A stretch of 64,000 nt of DNA from Thermomonas haemolytica (GCF_004346265.1 NZ_SMAP01000003.1:217636-281635), one strand, 5' to 3'. Counted from the first letter of the stretch, positions 10,806 through 23,633 are shown. Notes: generated from the letters alone by a model not told the origin. Translations and numbers: made by a program.

Positions 10806-12956
10806 ATGCGCAAACGCAGCCTGACCGCCGCCCTGGCCCTGACCCTCGCGGGCGGGGCCGCCCATGCCGACGAAGGCATGTGGATGCCCTCGCAACTGCC
10901 GCAGCTGGCGGCGCAGCTGAAGGCCGCGGGGTTCCAGGGCGATCCGGCGGCCCTGGCCGACGTCACTGCCGACCCGCTGGCGGCGGTGATCTCGCTGGGC
11001 GGCTGCACCGCCAGCTTCGTCTCGCCGCAGGGGCTGATCGTCACCAACCACCACTGCGCGATGGGCGCCATCCAGCTCAACTCCACGCCCGAGAAGAACC
11101 TGATCAAGGACGGCTTCAACGCCGCCACGATGGCCGACGAGGTCTCCGCCGGGCCGGCCGCGCGGGCCTGGGTGACGGTCGGCTTCACTCCGATCACCGA
11201 GCGCATCCTGGCCGGTGCCAGGGGCAAGACCGGGCGCGCCTACTTCGATGCGGTGGAGGCCGCGAAGAAGGCCGCGGTGGCCGAATGCGAGCGCGATGCC
11301 GGGCACCGCTGCAGCGTGGCCGACATGTACTACGGCAGCGAGTTCTACCTGATCAAGCAGCTGGAATTGAAAGACATCCGGCTGGTGTACGCGCCGCCGG
11401 AGGCGATCGGCAACTATGGTGATGAGATCGACAACTTCATGTGGCCGCGCCACAGCGGCGATTTCGCGTTCTACCGCGCCTACGTCGGCAAGGATGGCAA
11501 GCCGGCCGCGTACGCGCCGGATAACGTGCCCTACGTGCCGCCCGCGGTGCTGCCGGTGTCCACCGCGCCGGTGAAGGCCGGGGATTTTGCAATGGTGGCC
11601 GGCTACCCTGGCGTCACCTTCCGCCTGCGCACCGCCTCGGAGTTCGCCACCCAGGTGGACTGGCTGCTGCCGGCGCGGGTGGAGATGCTGGACGGGTTGA
11701 TCCGCACCATCGAGGCGGCCACCGCCGGCAGCGACGAAAAACGCGTGCGCTACGCCTCCACCGTGGCATCGCTGAAAAACAACCTCAAGCGCGCGCAGGG
11801 CGAGCTGGACGGGCTGCGCCGCAGCGACGCGGTGCGCGTGCGCCGCGCCGACGAGGAGGCGATGCTGGCCTGGCTGGCGCGACAGCCGGGCAACAAGCCG
11901 GCGCAGGCCGGGATCCGCGCGCTGCAGGCGCAGCTGGATGCGCAGGACGCCACCCGCGCACGTGATTTCATCCTGCCGTTCCTGCGCCCGGGCCTGCTGG
12001 GCGCGGCGGTGCAATTGCAGCGACTGGCGCTGGAGCGCACCAAGCCGGATGCCCAGCGTGAATCCGGCTACCAGCAGCGCGACGAGGCGCTGATCGAAGG
12101 CGGCCTGAAGCAGTTGCAAAAGCGCTTCGATCCCGAGGTGGAGAAGGCCACCCTGCGCTATGCGCTGAAGCGCTATTTCGCGCTGCCCGCCGCGCAGCGG
12201 GTGCCGGAGTTCGATGCGGTGTTCGGCACCAGCGAGGCCGAGGCCGCGCAGCGGCTGGACGCGCTGTACGCGGGTACCCGGCTGGGCGACGAGAGCGTGC
12301 GGTTGGCCGCTCTGCACCAGGATGCCGCGCAGCTCGCCGCCTCCGACGACACCCTGCTGCGCGCCGCCGCCACCCTGCAGCCGGCCCTGCTGCGGCTGGA
12401 GGATCAGGCCAAGCAGCGCGCCGGCGAACTGCTGCGGCTGCGCCCGGCCTATATGCGCACTCTCATCGCCTACCGCAAGACGCAGGGCCGCGCGGTGTAT
12501 CCGGACGCCAATTCCACCCTGCGCGTGAGCTACGGCAAGGTCAGCCCGCTCTCGCCGCGCGACGGCATCGACTACCGCCCGCTGACCACGGTGGCGGGGA
12601 TCGTGGAGAAGCACACCGGCCAGGCGCCGTTCGATGCGCCCAAGCCGCTGCGCGATGCGATCGCCAAGGGCGATTTCGGCAGCACCGCCGACCCGGAGTT
12701 GAAGACGCAGACGGTCGATTTCATGACCAACCTCGATACCACCGGCGGCAACTCCGGCTCGCCGGTGCTGGATGCGCAGGGACGCCTGATCGGGCTGAAC
12801 TTCGACAGCAACTGGGAGGCGGTCAGCGCCAGCTGGATGTATGACCCGCGCTACAAGCGCGCGATCCACGTGGACATGCGCTACCTGCGCTGGATCCTGG
12901 CCAAGGTGTACCCCGCGCCGCGCCTGCTGCGCGAGATGCAGCTGCCGGCCGAGTGA
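10806..12956 (+). CDS. S46 family dipeptidyl-peptidase (first of tandem pair)
   Basis: A 716-residue periplasmic serine peptidase that removes dipeptides from the N-termini of oligopeptides (DPP7/DPP11/DAP-BII family). The signal peptide ends near AAHA (residue 21). The chymotrypsin-type triad is visible as His83 in TNHHC, Asp219 in RHSGDF and Ser650 in GGNSGSP, with a helical domain between Asp and Ser. The N-terminus of the mature protein ([11 protein letters not shown]) is typical, since S46 enzymes use early residues to hold the substrate amino group. Whether it prefers hydrophobic or acidic residues cannot be read from sequence with confidence. It is followed after 124 bases by a paralogue, so the pair probably arose by tandem duplication. 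Confidence 0.93.
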   Translation: MRKRSLTAALALTLAGGAAHADEGMWMPSQLPQLAAQLKAAGFQGDPAALADVTADPLAAVISLGGCTASFVSPQGLIVTNHHCAMGAIQLNSTPEKNLIKDGFNAATMADEVSAGPAARAWVTVGFTPITERILAGARGKTGRAYFDAVEAAKKAAVAECERDAGHRCSVADMYYGSEFYLIKQLELKDIRLVYAPPEAIGNYGDEIDNFMWPRHSGDFAFYRAYVGKDGKPAAYAPDNVPYVPPAVLPVSTAPVKAGDFAMVAGYPGVTFRLRTASEFATQVDWLLPARVEMLDGLIRTIEAATAGSDEKRVRYASTVASLKNNLKRAQGELDGLRRSDAVRVRRADEEAMLAWLARQPGNKPAQAGIRALQAQLDAQDATRARDFILPFLRPGLLGAAVQLQRLALERTKPDAQRESGYQQRDEALIEGGLKQLQKRFDPEVEKATLRYALKRYFALPAAQRVPEFDAVFGTSEAEAAQRLDALYAGTRLGDESVRLAALHQDAAQLAASDDTLLRAAATLQPALLRLEDQAKQRAGELLRLRPAYMRTLIAYRKTQGRAVYPDANSTLRVSYGKVSPLSPRDGIDYRPLTTVAGIVEKHTGQAPFDAPKPLRDAIAKGDFGSTADPELKTQTVDFMTNLDTTGGNSGSPVLDAQGRLIGLNFDSNWEAVSASWMYDPRYKRAIHVDMRYLRWILAKVYPAPRLLREMQLPAE

Positions 12957-13080
12957 ACCGGCGCCGCCAGCACCAGGCGGCGCGAGAAAACGACAACGAC
13001 CACCGGCACGACGACGCTCCGAGCCGGGCTGCGGAAGCAAGGCACGCAACCAAGAGACGAACCAGAGAGAGGGAGATGAC

Positions 13081-15249
13081 ATGCGCAAGACGATGATGGC
13101 CGCCGCGGTGGCGCTGGCGGTGGCAGGGCTGGGCACGGCGAGTGCCGGCGAAGGCATGTGGGTGCCGCAGCAGCTGCCGGAGATCGCCGGCCCGCTGAAG
13201 CAGGCCGGGCTGAAGCTGGACCCGAAGCAGCTGGCCGACCTCACCGGCGACCCGATGGGCGCGGTGGTCTCGCTGGGCGGTTGCACCGCGAGCTTCGTGT
13301 CCCCGAACGGGCTGGTGGCCACCAACCACCACTGCGCCTACGGGGCGATCCAGCTCAACTCCACCCCGGAGAAGAACCTGATCAAGGACGGCTTCAACGC
13401 GCCGACCACCGCTGACGAGCTGTCCGCCGGCCCGAACGCGCGCATCTACGTGCTGGAGGCGATCACCGACGTCACTGCGCAGGCCAAGGCCGCGATGGCG
13501 GCCGCCGGCAACGACCCGGTGGCGCGCGCGGATGCGCTGGAGGCGTTCGAGAAGAAAGCCACCGGCGACTGCGAGGCCGAGCCGGGCTACCGCTGCCGCC
13601 TGTACAGCTTCATGGGCGGCAACACCTACCGCCTGTTCAAGAACCTCGAGATCAAGGACGTGCGCCTGGCCTACGCGCCGCCGTCCAGCGTCGGCAAGTT
13701 CGGCGGCGACATCGACAACTGGATGTGGCCGCGCCACACCGGCGATTTCTCGTTCTACCGCGCCTACGTCGGCAAGGACGGCAAGCCGACCGCGTACAGC
13801 AAGGACAACGTGCCGTACCGTCCGAAGCATTGGCTCAAGATCGCGGATACGCCCCTGCGTGAGGGCGACTTCGTGATGGTGGCCGGCTACCCGGGCCGCA
13901 CCGATCGCTATGCGCTGGCCGCCGAGTTCCAGAACACCGAGGCCTGGCGCTATCCCGCGATCGTCAAGGCGTTCAACGACCAGATTGCGCTGGTCGAGGC
14001 CGCAGCCAAGGGCAACCCCGACATCGCGGTGAAGTACGCCAGCGCGCTGGCCGGCTGGAACAACACCAGCAAGAACTTCGCAGGCCAGCTGGAAGGCTTC
14101 AAGCGCAACGGCGTGCTGGCGATCAAGCAGCGCGAGGAGGCCGACGTGCTGGCCTGGCTGCGCAAGCGCGGCGCCGCCGGCAAGCCGGCGCTGGACGCGC
14201 ATGCCACGCTGGTGAAGCTGGTCGAGGACGGCAAGCGTACGCAGGAGCGCGACCTGGTGCTGGGCAGCTTCGACCGCACCGGCACCGTCGGGGTGGCGGT
14301 GAGCCTGTACCGACTTGCGCTCGAGAAGCAGAAGCCCGACGCCGAGCGCGAGTCCGGCTACCAGCAGCGCGACCTGCCGGTGATCGAGGGCGGCCTGAAG
14401 CAGATGGAGCGCCGCTACGTGCCGGCCATGGACCGCCAGCTGCAGCAGTACTGGCTGGACCGCTACGTGGCGCTGCCGGCCGACCAGCGCGTGGCCGCGG
14501 TGGATGCCTGGCTGGGCGGCAGCGATGCGGCCGCCGTCGAACGCGCGCTGGCGCGTCTGGACGGCAGCGCGCTGGGCAAGCTCGATGCGCGCCTGAAGTG
14601 GTTCAATGCCGACAAGGCCGCGTTCGAGGCCAGCGATGATCCGGCCATCCAGTACGCGGTGGCGGTGATGCCGACCCTGCTGCAGATGGAAGAGAAGGCG
14701 AAGGCCGTGTACGGCACCGCGCTGCAGGCGCGCCCGCTGTACCTGCAGGCGATCGCCGACTACAAGCGCAGCAAGGGCCAGTTCGTGTACCCGGACGCCA
14801 ATTCCTCGCTGCGCATCACCTTCGGCCACGTGAAGGGCTACACCGGGCTGGACGGCAAGGTGTATACCCCGTTCACCAAGCTCGAGGAAGTGGCGGCGAA
14901 GGAAACCGGCGCCGAGCCGTTCGACAACCCGAAGGCGCTGCTGGACGCGGTGGCGGCCAAGCGCTACGGCGGGCTGGCGGATGCGGCGCTGGGCACCGTG
15001 CCGGTCAACTTCCTGGCCGACCTCGACATCACCGGCGGCAATTCCGGCTCGCCGGTGCTGGACGCGCACGGCCGCCTGGTGGGGCTGGCGTTCGACGGCA
15101 CCCTGGAGTCGGTGGCCAGCAACTGGGTGTTCGACCCGGTGATCACCCGCATGATCTCGGTGGACCAGCGCTACATGCGCTGGATCATGCAGGAGGTGAT
15201 GCCGGCGCCGCAGCTGCTGCAGGAGCTGGGCGTGGCGCCAAAGCGCTGA
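13081..15249 (+). CDS. S46 family dipeptidyl-peptidase (second of tandem pair)
   Basis: A 722-residue paralogue of the preceding gene, with the same domain order. There is a signal peptide to about residue 22, a mature N-terminus GEGMWVPQQLPEI, and a triad of His84, Asp222 and Ser655. It acts in the periplasm on short peptides. The two copies differ clearly around the C-terminal specificity region ([14 protein letters not shown] in the first, LAFDGTLESVASNW in the second), so they probably split substrate preferences. A purine-rich ribosome-binding site (GAGAGGGAGATGAC) lies directly before the ATG. The 124 bases between the two genes hold no terminator I can see, so co-transcription is likely. 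A hairpin terminator follows this gene. Confidence 0.93.
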   Translation: MRKTMMAAAVALAVAGLGTASAGEGMWVPQQLPEIAGPLKQAGLKLDPKQLADLTGDPMGAVVSLGGCTASFVSPNGLVATNHHCAYGAIQLNSTPEKNLIKDGFNAPTTADELSAGPNARIYVLEAITDVTAQAKAAMAAAGNDPVARADALEAFEKKATGDCEAEPGYRCRLYSFMGGNTYRLFKNLEIKDVRLAYAPPSSVGKFGGDIDNWMWPRHTGDFSFYRAYVGKDGKPTAYSKDNVPYRPKHWLKIADTPLREGDFVMVAGYPGRTDRYALAAEFQNTEAWRYPAIVKAFNDQIALVEAAAKGNPDIAVKYASALAGWNNTSKNFAGQLEGFKRNGVLAIKQREEADVLAWLRKRGAAGKPALDAHATLVKLVEDGKRTQERDLVLGSFDRTGTVGVAVSLYRLALEKQKPDAERESGYQQRDLPVIEGGLKQMERRYVPAMDRQLQQYWLDRYVALPADQRVAAVDAWLGGSDAAAVERALARLDGSALGKLDARLKWFNADKAAFEASDDPAIQYAVAVMPTLLQMEEKAKAVYGTALQARPLYLQAIADYKRSKGQFVYPDANSSLRITFGHVKGYTGLDGKVYTPFTKLEEVAAKETGAEPFDNPKALLDAVAAKRYGGLADAALGTVPVNFLADLDITGGNSGSPVLDAHGRLVGLAFDGTLESVASNWVFDPVITRMISVDQRYMRWIMQEVMPAPQLLQELGVAPKR

Positions 15250-15271
15250 ATCCAGCGCCAGCCACGCAAGG

Positions 15272-15303
15272 AAACGCCCGGCGCAGGCCGGGCGTTTCCT
15301 CTT
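15272..15303 (+). terminator. intrinsic terminator after the S46 pair
   Basis: An 11-bp perfect stem (AAACGCCCGGC with GCCGGGCGTTT) and a four-base loop, followed by a pyrimidine stretch CCTCTT rather than a pure T run. The stem begins 23 bases after the stop codon. Confidence 0.7.
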
Positions 15304-15395
15304 GCAGAGAAAGCCGGTCGCGGAGGGCGCGCCGGCGCGCTGCTTCTACAGCCCGCGCTCCATCGCCTGGGCCTGCCGGTATTGGATACGCCCAC

Positions 15396-16757
15396 TCAGC
15401 GCAGCAGCAGCACCGTGGCCAGGCCGAGGAAGGTGAAGAAGCCCATCACGTCGGTGACGGTGGTGAGGAAGATGCTGCTGGCCAGCGCGGGGTCGTAGCC
15501 CATCCGCTTGAGGGTCACCGGCACCAGCACGCCGGCCAGCGCCGCGAACAGCAGGTTGCAGGTGAGGGCGATGGCGATCACCAGCGACAGGCCGAGGTCG
15601 TGGAACCACAGCAGCACCACCAGGGCCAGCACCAGACCCAGGCCCAGGCCGTTGAGCAGCGCCACCCGCGACTCCTTCCACAGTAGGGTGCGGATGTTGG
15701 AGGCGCCCACCTGGCCCAGCGCGAGGCCGCGCACCATCAGCGCCAGCACCTGGGTGCCGGCGTTGCCGCCCATGCCGGCCACGATCGGCATCAGCACCGC
15801 GAGCGCGGTCAGGGCGTGGATGGTCTCCTCGAATTGACCGACCACGCTGGCGGCCAGGAACGCGGTGGCGAGGTTGATGCCCAGCCACAGCATGCGCCGG
15901 CGAGTGGCGCGCCAGACCGGGCTGAACAGGTCCTCGTCCTCGTCGAGGCCGGCGGCGGACAGCGCCTGGTGCTCGGCCTGCTCGCGGATGATGTCCACCA
16001 CGTCGTCGATGGTGATGCGGCCCAGCAGCACGTTGCTCTCGTCCACCACCGGCGCGGAGATCCAGTCGTGGTCGGAGAACTTGCGCGCCACCGCGTCGGC
16101 GGGCTCGTTGACGTTGATCGCGGTGAGGTCGTCGTCGATCAGGCGGTTGATCGGGGTGCCGGGGTCGTGGGTCACCAGGTCCTGCAGCGCGACCCAGCCG
16201 ATCAGATGGTGGCGGCGGTTCACCACGTACAGGTGGTCGGTGTGGTCGGGCAGCTCGCCGCGCAGGCGCAGGTAGCGCAGCACCACGTCCACCGTGGTGT
16301 CGGCGCGCACGGTCACCACGTCCGGGTTCATCAGGCGCCCGGCGGTGCCCTCCTCGTAGGACAGCACCTGCTCCAGGCGCTCGCGGTTCTCGCGATCCAT
16401 CGATTTGAGGACTTCCTCGATCACCGTGTCCGGCAGGTCTTCCACCAGGTCGGCGAGGTCGTCGATGTCGAGGTCGGAGGCCGCGGCCACCAGCTCGTCC
16501 TCGTCCATGTCGGCGATCAGCGACTCGCGCACTTCCTCGCCGACGTGCACCAGCACCTCGCCGTCGTCCTCCGGGTCCACCAGCCCCCACACCACCGAGC
16601 GCTTGCCCGGCGGCAGCGATTCCAGCAGGTTGCCGATCTCCGCCGGCGAGAGGGTGTTGACCAGCCGCCGCACCGGCCCGAGGCGGCCGCTGTCCAGCGC
16701 GTCGCTGAGCAGGCGCAACTGGCGCGCGGTCTTGTCGTGGCGGACGGCTTCGGCCAT
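15396..16757 (-). CDS. mgtE: magnesium transporter MgtE
   Basis: An inner-membrane Mg2+ channel. The 453-residue protein shows an N-terminal helical MgtE-N domain (about 1-125, with the acidic DMDEDELVAAASDLD segment) and a CBS pair (about 130-255, containing TVRADTTVDVVLRYLR and WISAPVVDESN). It ends in five transmembrane helices with the pore motif PIVAGMGGNAGTQ. The cytosolic domains of the family close the pore when they bind Mg2+. No M-box or other Mg2+ riboswitch is recognisable in the 194-base region shared with the divergent apaG. In relatives mgtE is often near the PTS genes; here it is several kilobases away. Confidence 0.93.
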   Translation of the reverse strand: MAEAVRHDKTARQLRLLSDALDSGRLGPVRRLVNTLSPAEIGNLLESLPPGKRSVVWGLVDPEDDGEVLVHVGEEVRESLIADMDEDELVAAASDLDIDDLADLVEDLPDTVIEEVLKSMDRENRERLEQVLSYEEGTAGRLMNPDVVTVRADTTVDVVLRYLRLRGELPDHTDHLYVVNRRHHLIGWVALQDLVTHDPGTPINRLIDDDLTAINVNEPADAVARKFSDHDWISAPVVDESNVLLGRITIDDVVDIIREQAEHQALSAAGLDEDEDLFSPVWRATRRRMLWLGINLATAFLAASVVGQFEETIHALTALAVLMPIVAGMGGNAGTQVLALMVRGLALGQVGASNIRTLLWKESRVALLNGLGLGLVLALVVLLWFHDLGLSLVIAIALTCNLLFAALAGVLVPVTLKRMGYDPALASSIFLTTVTDVMGFFTFLGLATVLLLR

Positions 16758-16951
16758 GCGGGGTTCCGGGCGGAGGGGAAGGCCGGTCGCGCGGCGATGG
16801 GCGCGGGGCCGGGTCGGGCGGGCACGTGCGGCGGATTATCGCCCGCGGCCCCCCGGCTTGCCCACCCTGCGCGCGTGCCTTGCGCATGCAGCGCGGATGC
16901 GCGCCCGCCGCGCGCGCCCCGCGTGCGGGCGGCCGCGGCTAGAATGTGCCG

Positions 16952-17332
16952 ATGAGCAGCAACGATTACCAGTTCGACATCGACGTGGACGCCCGCTTCC
17001 TGGACGACCAGTCGGCCCCGGAGGAAGGGCGCTACGTGTTCGCCTACACCATCCACATCCGCAACCTGGGCAAGGTGCCGGCGCGGTTGCTGGGGCGCCA
17101 CTGGCTGATCACCGACGGCAACGGCAAGGTGCGCGAGGTGACGGGCGAGGGGGTGGTGGGCGAGCAGCCGTGGCTGCGCCCGGGCGAGGGCTTCGAGTAC
17201 ACCTCCGGCGCGGTGCTGGAGACCGACATCGGCACCATGCGCGGCAGCTACGACATGCTGGCGGACGACGGCACCCGCTTCGCGGCGCCGATCCCGGCGT
17301 TCACGCTGTCCGTCCCGCGCACCCTGCACTGA
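16952..17332 (+). CDS. apaG: ApaG protein
   Basis: A 126-residue single-domain beta-sandwich (fibronectin-III-like, DUF525) protein. Its length and core motif ([13 protein letters not shown], then [13 protein letters not shown]) fit the family, as do the following [25 protein letters not shown] and the C-terminal [12 protein letters not shown]. Its biochemical role is unsettled; E. coli ApaG has been linked to cobalt resistance and to the Ap4A pathway by its gene neighbours. I chose the ATG at 16952 over an in-frame GTG two codons earlier. A TAGAAT -10-like hexamer lies just upstream. It sits ten bases before apaH, the classic pair. Confidence 0.92.
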   Translation: MSSNDYQFDIDVDARFLDDQSAPEEGRYVFAYTIHIRNLGKVPARLLGRHWLITDGNGKVREVTGEGVVGEQPWLRPGEGFEYTSGAVLETDIGTMRGSYDMLADDGTRFAAPIPAFTLSVPRTLH

Positions 17333-17342
17333 GGCCGCACGC

Positions 17343-18209
17343 ATGGCCGTCTGGGCAATCGGCGACCTCCAGGGTTGCTACGACGTCACCCAGCGCCTGC
17401 TGGAGAAACTGCGTTTCGACCCGGCGGTGGACCGCCTATGGTTCTGCGGCGACCTGGTGAACCGCGGCGGGCAGTCGGTGGAGACCCTGCGCCTGGTGCA
17501 TTCGCTACGCGACCACTGCGAGGTGGTGCTGGGCAACCACGACCTGTCGCTGCTGGCGGTGTCCGAGCGCACCCCCGAGGAGCAGCGCCGGGTCAACCCC
17601 GACCTGCAGGGCGTGCTGTCCGCGCCGGATGCCCCGGAGCTGCTGGCCTGGTTGCGCGGGCGCGAGCTGTGCCACGTGGACCGCGGCCTGGGCTGGATGA
17701 TGGTGCATGCCGGGCTGGCCCCGAAGTGGACCACCCAGATGGCCGAGAAGCACGCGCGCGAGGTGGAGGCGCGCCTGCGCGGCGAGCACTACCCGCGGCT
17801 GCTGCGCCACATGTACGGCGATGGCCCGGACTGGGGCCCGCACCTGAAGGGCAACGACCGCGACCGCGCGATCATCAACATCTTCACCCGCATGCGCTAT
17901 TGCAGCCCGCGCGGGCGGATCGCGTTCGACCAGAAGGGCCCGCCGGGCAGCCAGCCGCCGGGGTTGTATCCGTGGTTCTGCGTGCCGGGGCACGCCGCGC
18001 GCGATCTCAAGATCGTGTGCGGGCACTGGAGCACCTTGGGGCTGTTCATCGGCAACGGCGTGCACGCGATCGACACCGGCGCGGTCTGGAGCGGCAAGCT
18101 CACCGCGCTGCAGCTGGATACCGACGAGCTGCGGGTGGTGCAGGTGCCCGGTCGCGACGTGCCGGCCCCGGCGCCGAAGCCGCGCCCGGCCAGGCCGCGC
18201 CCGCGCTGA
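17343..18209 (+). CDS. apaH: symmetrical bis(5'-nucleosyl)-tetraphosphatase
   Basis: It hydrolyses diadenosine tetraphosphate (Ap4A) to two ADP, and removes Ap4A-type caps from RNA in E. coli. The 288-residue protein is a metallophosphoesterase with the expected metal-binding motifs in order: GDLQGC (8-13), CGDLVNRGG, LGNHD and the later CGHWSTLG. The C-terminal tail (PAPAPKPRPARPRPR) is Pro/Arg-rich and longer than in E. coli. It is transcribed with apaG and is convergent with murA, with 24 bases between the stops. No terminator hairpin with a T tract is visible there. Confidence 0.95.
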   Translation: MAVWAIGDLQGCYDVTQRLLEKLRFDPAVDRLWFCGDLVNRGGQSVETLRLVHSLRDHCEVVLGNHDLSLLAVSERTPEEQRRVNPDLQGVLSAPDAPELLAWLRGRELCHVDRGLGWMMVHAGLAPKWTTQMAEKHAREVEARLRGEHYPRLLRHMYGDGPDWGPHLKGNDRDRAIINIFTRMRYCSPRGRIAFDQKGPPGSQPPGLYPWFCVPGHAARDLKIVCGHWSTLGLFIGNGVHAIDTGAVWSGKLTALQLDTDELRVVQVPGRDVPAPAPKPRPARPRPR

Positions 18210-18233
18210 AGCGGGCGCGCCGCCGGCCGGCGT

Positions 18234-20778
<2,545 letters not shown>

Positions 20779-20779
<1 letters not shown>

Positions 20780-21333
20780 TGCGCCATCCGGAACGGATCG
20801 ACTACCCGGTAGAAGTGCTGGCGCGTGCCGCAAGAGTCCGCCTGATCGGCTTCGACGTGGACGGCACCCTGACCGACGGCGGCCTGCAGTACGACGCCCA
20901 CGGCGGCGAGAGCAAGCGCTTCCACGTGCAGGACGGCCTGGGCCTGGCGCTGCTGCGGCGCGCCGGGATCGCCACTGCGCTGGTCAGCGCGCGCCGCAGC
21001 GAGGCCACCCTGGCACGCGGGCGCGAGCTCGGGATCGACCACCTGCACCTGGGCGAGCAGGACAAGCTGGGCTGCCTGCGGCGGATCGCCACCGAGCGCG
21101 GCCTTGGCCTGGACGAGGTGGCGTTCATGGGTGACGACCTGCCCGACCTGCCGGTGCTGCGCGCGGTCGGGCTGGCCATCGCCCCGGCCAACGTGCACCC
21201 GTGGCTGCGCGCGGACGTGCACTGGACCACCGCGCTGGCCGGGGGCGAGGGCGCGGTGCGCCAGGCCTGCGACCTGCTGCTGCACGCGCAGGGCCGGGTC
21301 GAGGCGCTGCTGGCGCGGGAGCCGGCGCCGTGA
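20779..21333 (+). CDS. kdsC: 3-deoxy-D-manno-octulosonate-8-phosphate phosphatase
   Basis: It removes phosphate from Kdo-8-phosphate, the third step of Kdo synthesis. The 184-residue HAD phosphatase has the catalytic aspartates 26 and 28 in GFDVDGTLTDGG, the ALVSARRSEAT threonine/serine region and the MGDDLPDLPVL acidic motif. It lacks a cap domain, as C0-type KdsC tetramers do. The intervening enzyme, KdsA, is not in this window. The start is fixed by its one-base overlap with kdsD, and its stop overlaps the GTG start of lptC. Confidence 0.94.
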
Positions 21334-21884
21334 GGCTGCGCCGGTGGCTGACCCTGGGGCTGCTGGCGGCGGCTATCGCCAGCGGCTGGTCGATCTGGAT
21401 GCGCGCGCATCCGGATGACGGCGGCGTGCTGCTGGCGCGCCCGGACTACGTGCTGCGCGATTTCGAGGTGGTTTCGCTGGACAAGCAGGGCAAGGAGGCG
21501 TTCACCCTGCTCGGCCCGGAACTGCAGCGTAATCCCGCCGACCGCACCCTCGCGCTGGCCACCCCGCGCTTCCTGGTGCCCGACCGCGAGGGGCGGTATT
21601 GGGACGTGCGCGCCCAGCGCGGACTGGTGCCGGCCGACGGCAGCCGGATCGAGCTGCATGACGACGTGCTGGCGACCAGCCCGCCGCAGGCGCCGCCGCC
21701 GACCCGGATCGCAACCGACCACCTGGCGCTGGACCTGAACCGCAATCTGGCCAGCACCAGCGCCGACGTCACCATCACCCGCCCCGGTCTTACAATGCAG
21801 GGCAAGGGGCTGGAGGCGGATTTCGACCACCAGCAGGTCTCCCTTCTTTCCCAGGTTCGCACCCGCTATGTCCCGCAGCACTGA
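21330..21884 (+). CDS. lptC: LPS export protein LptC
   Basis: A bitopic inner-membrane protein that passes LPS from the LptB2FG transporter to LptA. The 184-residue product has one N-terminal membrane helix (about 5-23) and a periplasmic beta-jellyroll (PDYVLRDFEVVSLDKQGKEAFTL onward, then LHDDVLATSP and TRIATDHLALDLN). This is the usual LptC size. The start is a GTG on the kdsC stop (GTGA overlap). The last 17 bases overlap lptA. The membrane components lptF and lptG are elsewhere. Confidence 0.9.
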   Translation: MRLRRWLTLGLLAAAIASGWSIWMRAHPDDGGVLLARPDYVLRDFEVVSLDKQGKEAFTLLGPELQRNPADRTLALATPRFLVPDREGRYWDVRAQRGLVPADGSRIELHDDVLATSPPQAPPPTRIATDHLALDLNRNLASTSADVTITRPGLTMQGKGLEADFDHQQVSLLSQVRTRYVPQH

Positions 21885-22389
21885 CTTCCTGGCCGGCCTG
21901 CTGGCCGCGGCCCTGACCGTCGCCTGCGGCGCGGCGGCGGCGCGCACGTCCGACCGCAACCAGCCGATGGACATCGAGTCCGCGCGCAGCACCTGCGGCA
22001 CCGGCAACAACGCCAGCTGCACCCTCACCGGCAACGTCACCCTGGTGCAGGGCACGCTGCGGGTGAAGGCGGAGAAGGCGGTGATCCAGCAGGCCGGCGG
22101 CAACCCCAGCCGCGCCCTGCTCAGCGGCGGGGTCAACCTGCAGCAGGAGATGGACGACGGCGACCGCATCGACGCCACCTCCGACAACATCGACTACGAC
22201 CTGCGCAACGAAGTCATGGTGTTCACCGGCAACGTGGTGATCCGCCAGCAGCGCGGCACCCTCAACGGCCAACGCGTGGTCTACAACCTCAAGACCGGGC
22301 AGGTGGAGAGCGGCGGCGACGGCGGCCGGGTCAAGATGCGCATCCTGCCCAAGGACGCGCCGGCGGACGCCGGCAAGGGCATGCCCTGA
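21868..22389 (+). CDS. lptA: LPS transport periplasmic protein LptA
   Basis: The periplasmic bridge that carries LPS between LptC and LptD. The 173-residue product has a signal peptide (cleavage likely after CGAAAA, about residue 25) and a mature OstA-like domain. Its repeating strands read [67 protein letters not shown]. Two cysteines ([11 protein letters not shown]) are close together and may form a disulfide, which is not general in the family. The gene overlaps lptC by 17 bases and its stop overlaps the lptB start by one base. Confidence 0.93.
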   Translation: MSRSTDFLAGLLAAALTVACGAAAARTSDRNQPMDIESARSTCGTGNNASCTLTGNVTLVQGTLRVKAEKAVIQQAGGNPSRALLSGGVNLQQEMDDGDRIDATSDNIDYDLRNEVMVFTGNVVIRQQRGTLNGQRVVYNLKTGQVESGGDGGRVKMRILPKDAPADAGKGMP

Positions 22390-23108
22390 TGCTTCTCGCC
22401 GAGGGACTGCGCAAGCGCTACCGGTCGCGCGAGGTGGTGCGCGACTTCGGGCTGACCCTGGACGCCGGCGAGGTGGTTGGCCTGCTGGGCCCGAACGGCG
22501 CCGGCAAGACCACCTGCTTCTACATGATCGTGGGCCTGGTCTCGGCCGATGCCGGGCGGATCGTGCTGGACGGCACCGACATCACCGGCGAGCCGATGTA
22601 TCGGCGCGCGCGCCTGGGCCTGGGCTACCTGCCGCAGGAGCCCTCGATCTTCCGCAAGCTGAGCGTGGCCGACAACCTGCGGCTGGTGCTGGAGCTGCGG
22701 CCCGACCTCGACGAGGACGGCCGCGAGCACGAGCTGGATGCGCTGCTGGACGAGCTGCAGATCGGCCACGTTGCCGAGCAGCAGGGCGCCAGCCTGTCCG
22801 GCGGCGAGCGGCGGCGGGTGGAGATCGCGCGCGCGCTGGCCGGCAAGCCGCGCATGATCCTGCTAGACGAGCCCTTCGCCGGGGTCGATCCGATCTCGGT
22901 CAACGAGATCCAGCGCATCGTGCGCCACCTGAAGGCGCGCGGTATCGGGGTGCTGATCACCGATCACAACGTGCGCGAGACGCTGGGCATCTGCGACCGC
23001 GCCTATATCCTGGCCGATGGCGGGGTGCTGGCACAGGGCACGCCCGAGGCGGTGCTGCAGAACGCCGACGTGCGCCGGGTGTACCTGGGCGACGACTTCC
23101 GGCTGTGA
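22389..23108 (+). CDS. lptB: LPS export ABC transporter ATP-binding protein LptB
   Basis: The cytoplasmic ATPase that drives extraction of LPS from the inner membrane by LptB2FG. The 239-residue protein is a complete ABC domain: Walker A GPNGAGKT at 34-41, the LptB-typical [17 protein letters not shown]-loop, signature [15 protein letters not shown], Walker [14 protein letters not shown] and the switch histidine in ITDHNVRE. In many proteobacteria rpoN comes next; here the next gene is hpf after 201 bases that hold a GC-rich hairpin (GCGGCA/TGCCGC) but no coding frame I would accept. Confidence 0.96.
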   Translation: MLLAEGLRKRYRSREVVRDFGLTLDAGEVVGLLGPNGAGKTTCFYMIVGLVSADAGRIVLDGTDITGEPMYRRARLGLGYLPQEPSIFRKLSVADNLRLVLELRPDLDEDGREHELDALLDELQIGHVAEQQGASLSGGERRRVEIARALAGKPRMILLDEPFAGVDPISVNEIQRIVRHLKARGIGVLITDHNVRETLGICDRAYILADGGVLAQGTPEAVLQNADVRRVYLGDDFRL

Positions 23109-23309
23109 GGCCGCCCCGGCGCGGCCTGCACGAACCGCCGCCAACGCGATCGCGCGTGGCCCTTGCCGGATGCGCGCCGGGCCGATAGGTTGGGAGCCGA
23201 AGGCGCGGATGGACGGTCGCCGGGCGGCAGGCTGCCGCCGCAGGGGCCACGCCCGCCGCCTTGCCGCGAGCACCCCCGCGCGCGGCCCATCGTGCAGAAG
23301 GAGGTCAAG

Positions 23310-23633
23310 ATGCAGATCGAAACCTACGGCCAGCAAATGGACGTCACCCCCGCCCTGAGCAAGTACGTGGAGACCCGCTTCGAGCGGCTGGGGCGGCATT
23401 TCGAGCATCCCTGCCAGATCCGCGTCCAGCTCGGACTGGAGAAGCCCGACCACCGCGCCGAGGCCACCGTCAACCTGCCCGGCAAGACCCTGCATGCCGA
23501 TGCCAACGCGGCCGACATGTACGCGGCGATCGACCTGCTGGCCGACAAGCTCGACCGCCTGCTGCTGAAGCAGAAGGACAAGATGGTGGACCACCATCGC
23601 GGCGAAGGGCTGTCGCGCGACTTCGCCGGCTGA
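23310..23633 (+). CDS. hpf: ribosome hibernation promoting factor
   Basis: A 107-residue short-form HPF/YhbH protein that binds the 30S decoding region and favours 100S ribosome dimers in stationary phase. The sequence has the expected beta-alpha-beta-beta-beta-alpha order, with [20 protein letters not shown] at the start, the strand [17 protein letters not shown] and a C-terminal helix [25 protein letters not shown] strong GAAGGAGG ribosome-binding site fixes the ATG. hprK follows after only ten bases. There is no ptsN between them, unlike in many related clusters. Confidence 0.93.
   Translation: MQIETYGQQMDVTPALSKYVETRFERLGRHFEHPCQIRVQLGLEKPDHRAEATVNLPGKTLHADANAADMYAAIDLLADKLDRLLLKQKDKMVDHHRGEGLSRDFAG

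Noticed and set aside
12823-15069. A 748-codon open frame on the minus strand opposite the second S46 peptidase, and similar long antisense frames opposite rnr (40093-43494) and the RND permease (47747-50830)
   Set aside because: They are made by the high GC content. Their translations are low-complexity, rich in Arg, His, Gly, Ala and Gln, with no recognisable domains, and the opposite strands code well-known proteins.
23157-23172. A sigma-54-like TGGCCC...TTGC pattern before hpf
   Set aside because: The two boxes abut, whereas a sigma-54 promoter needs a spacer of about five bases, and no rpoN is present at the locus.
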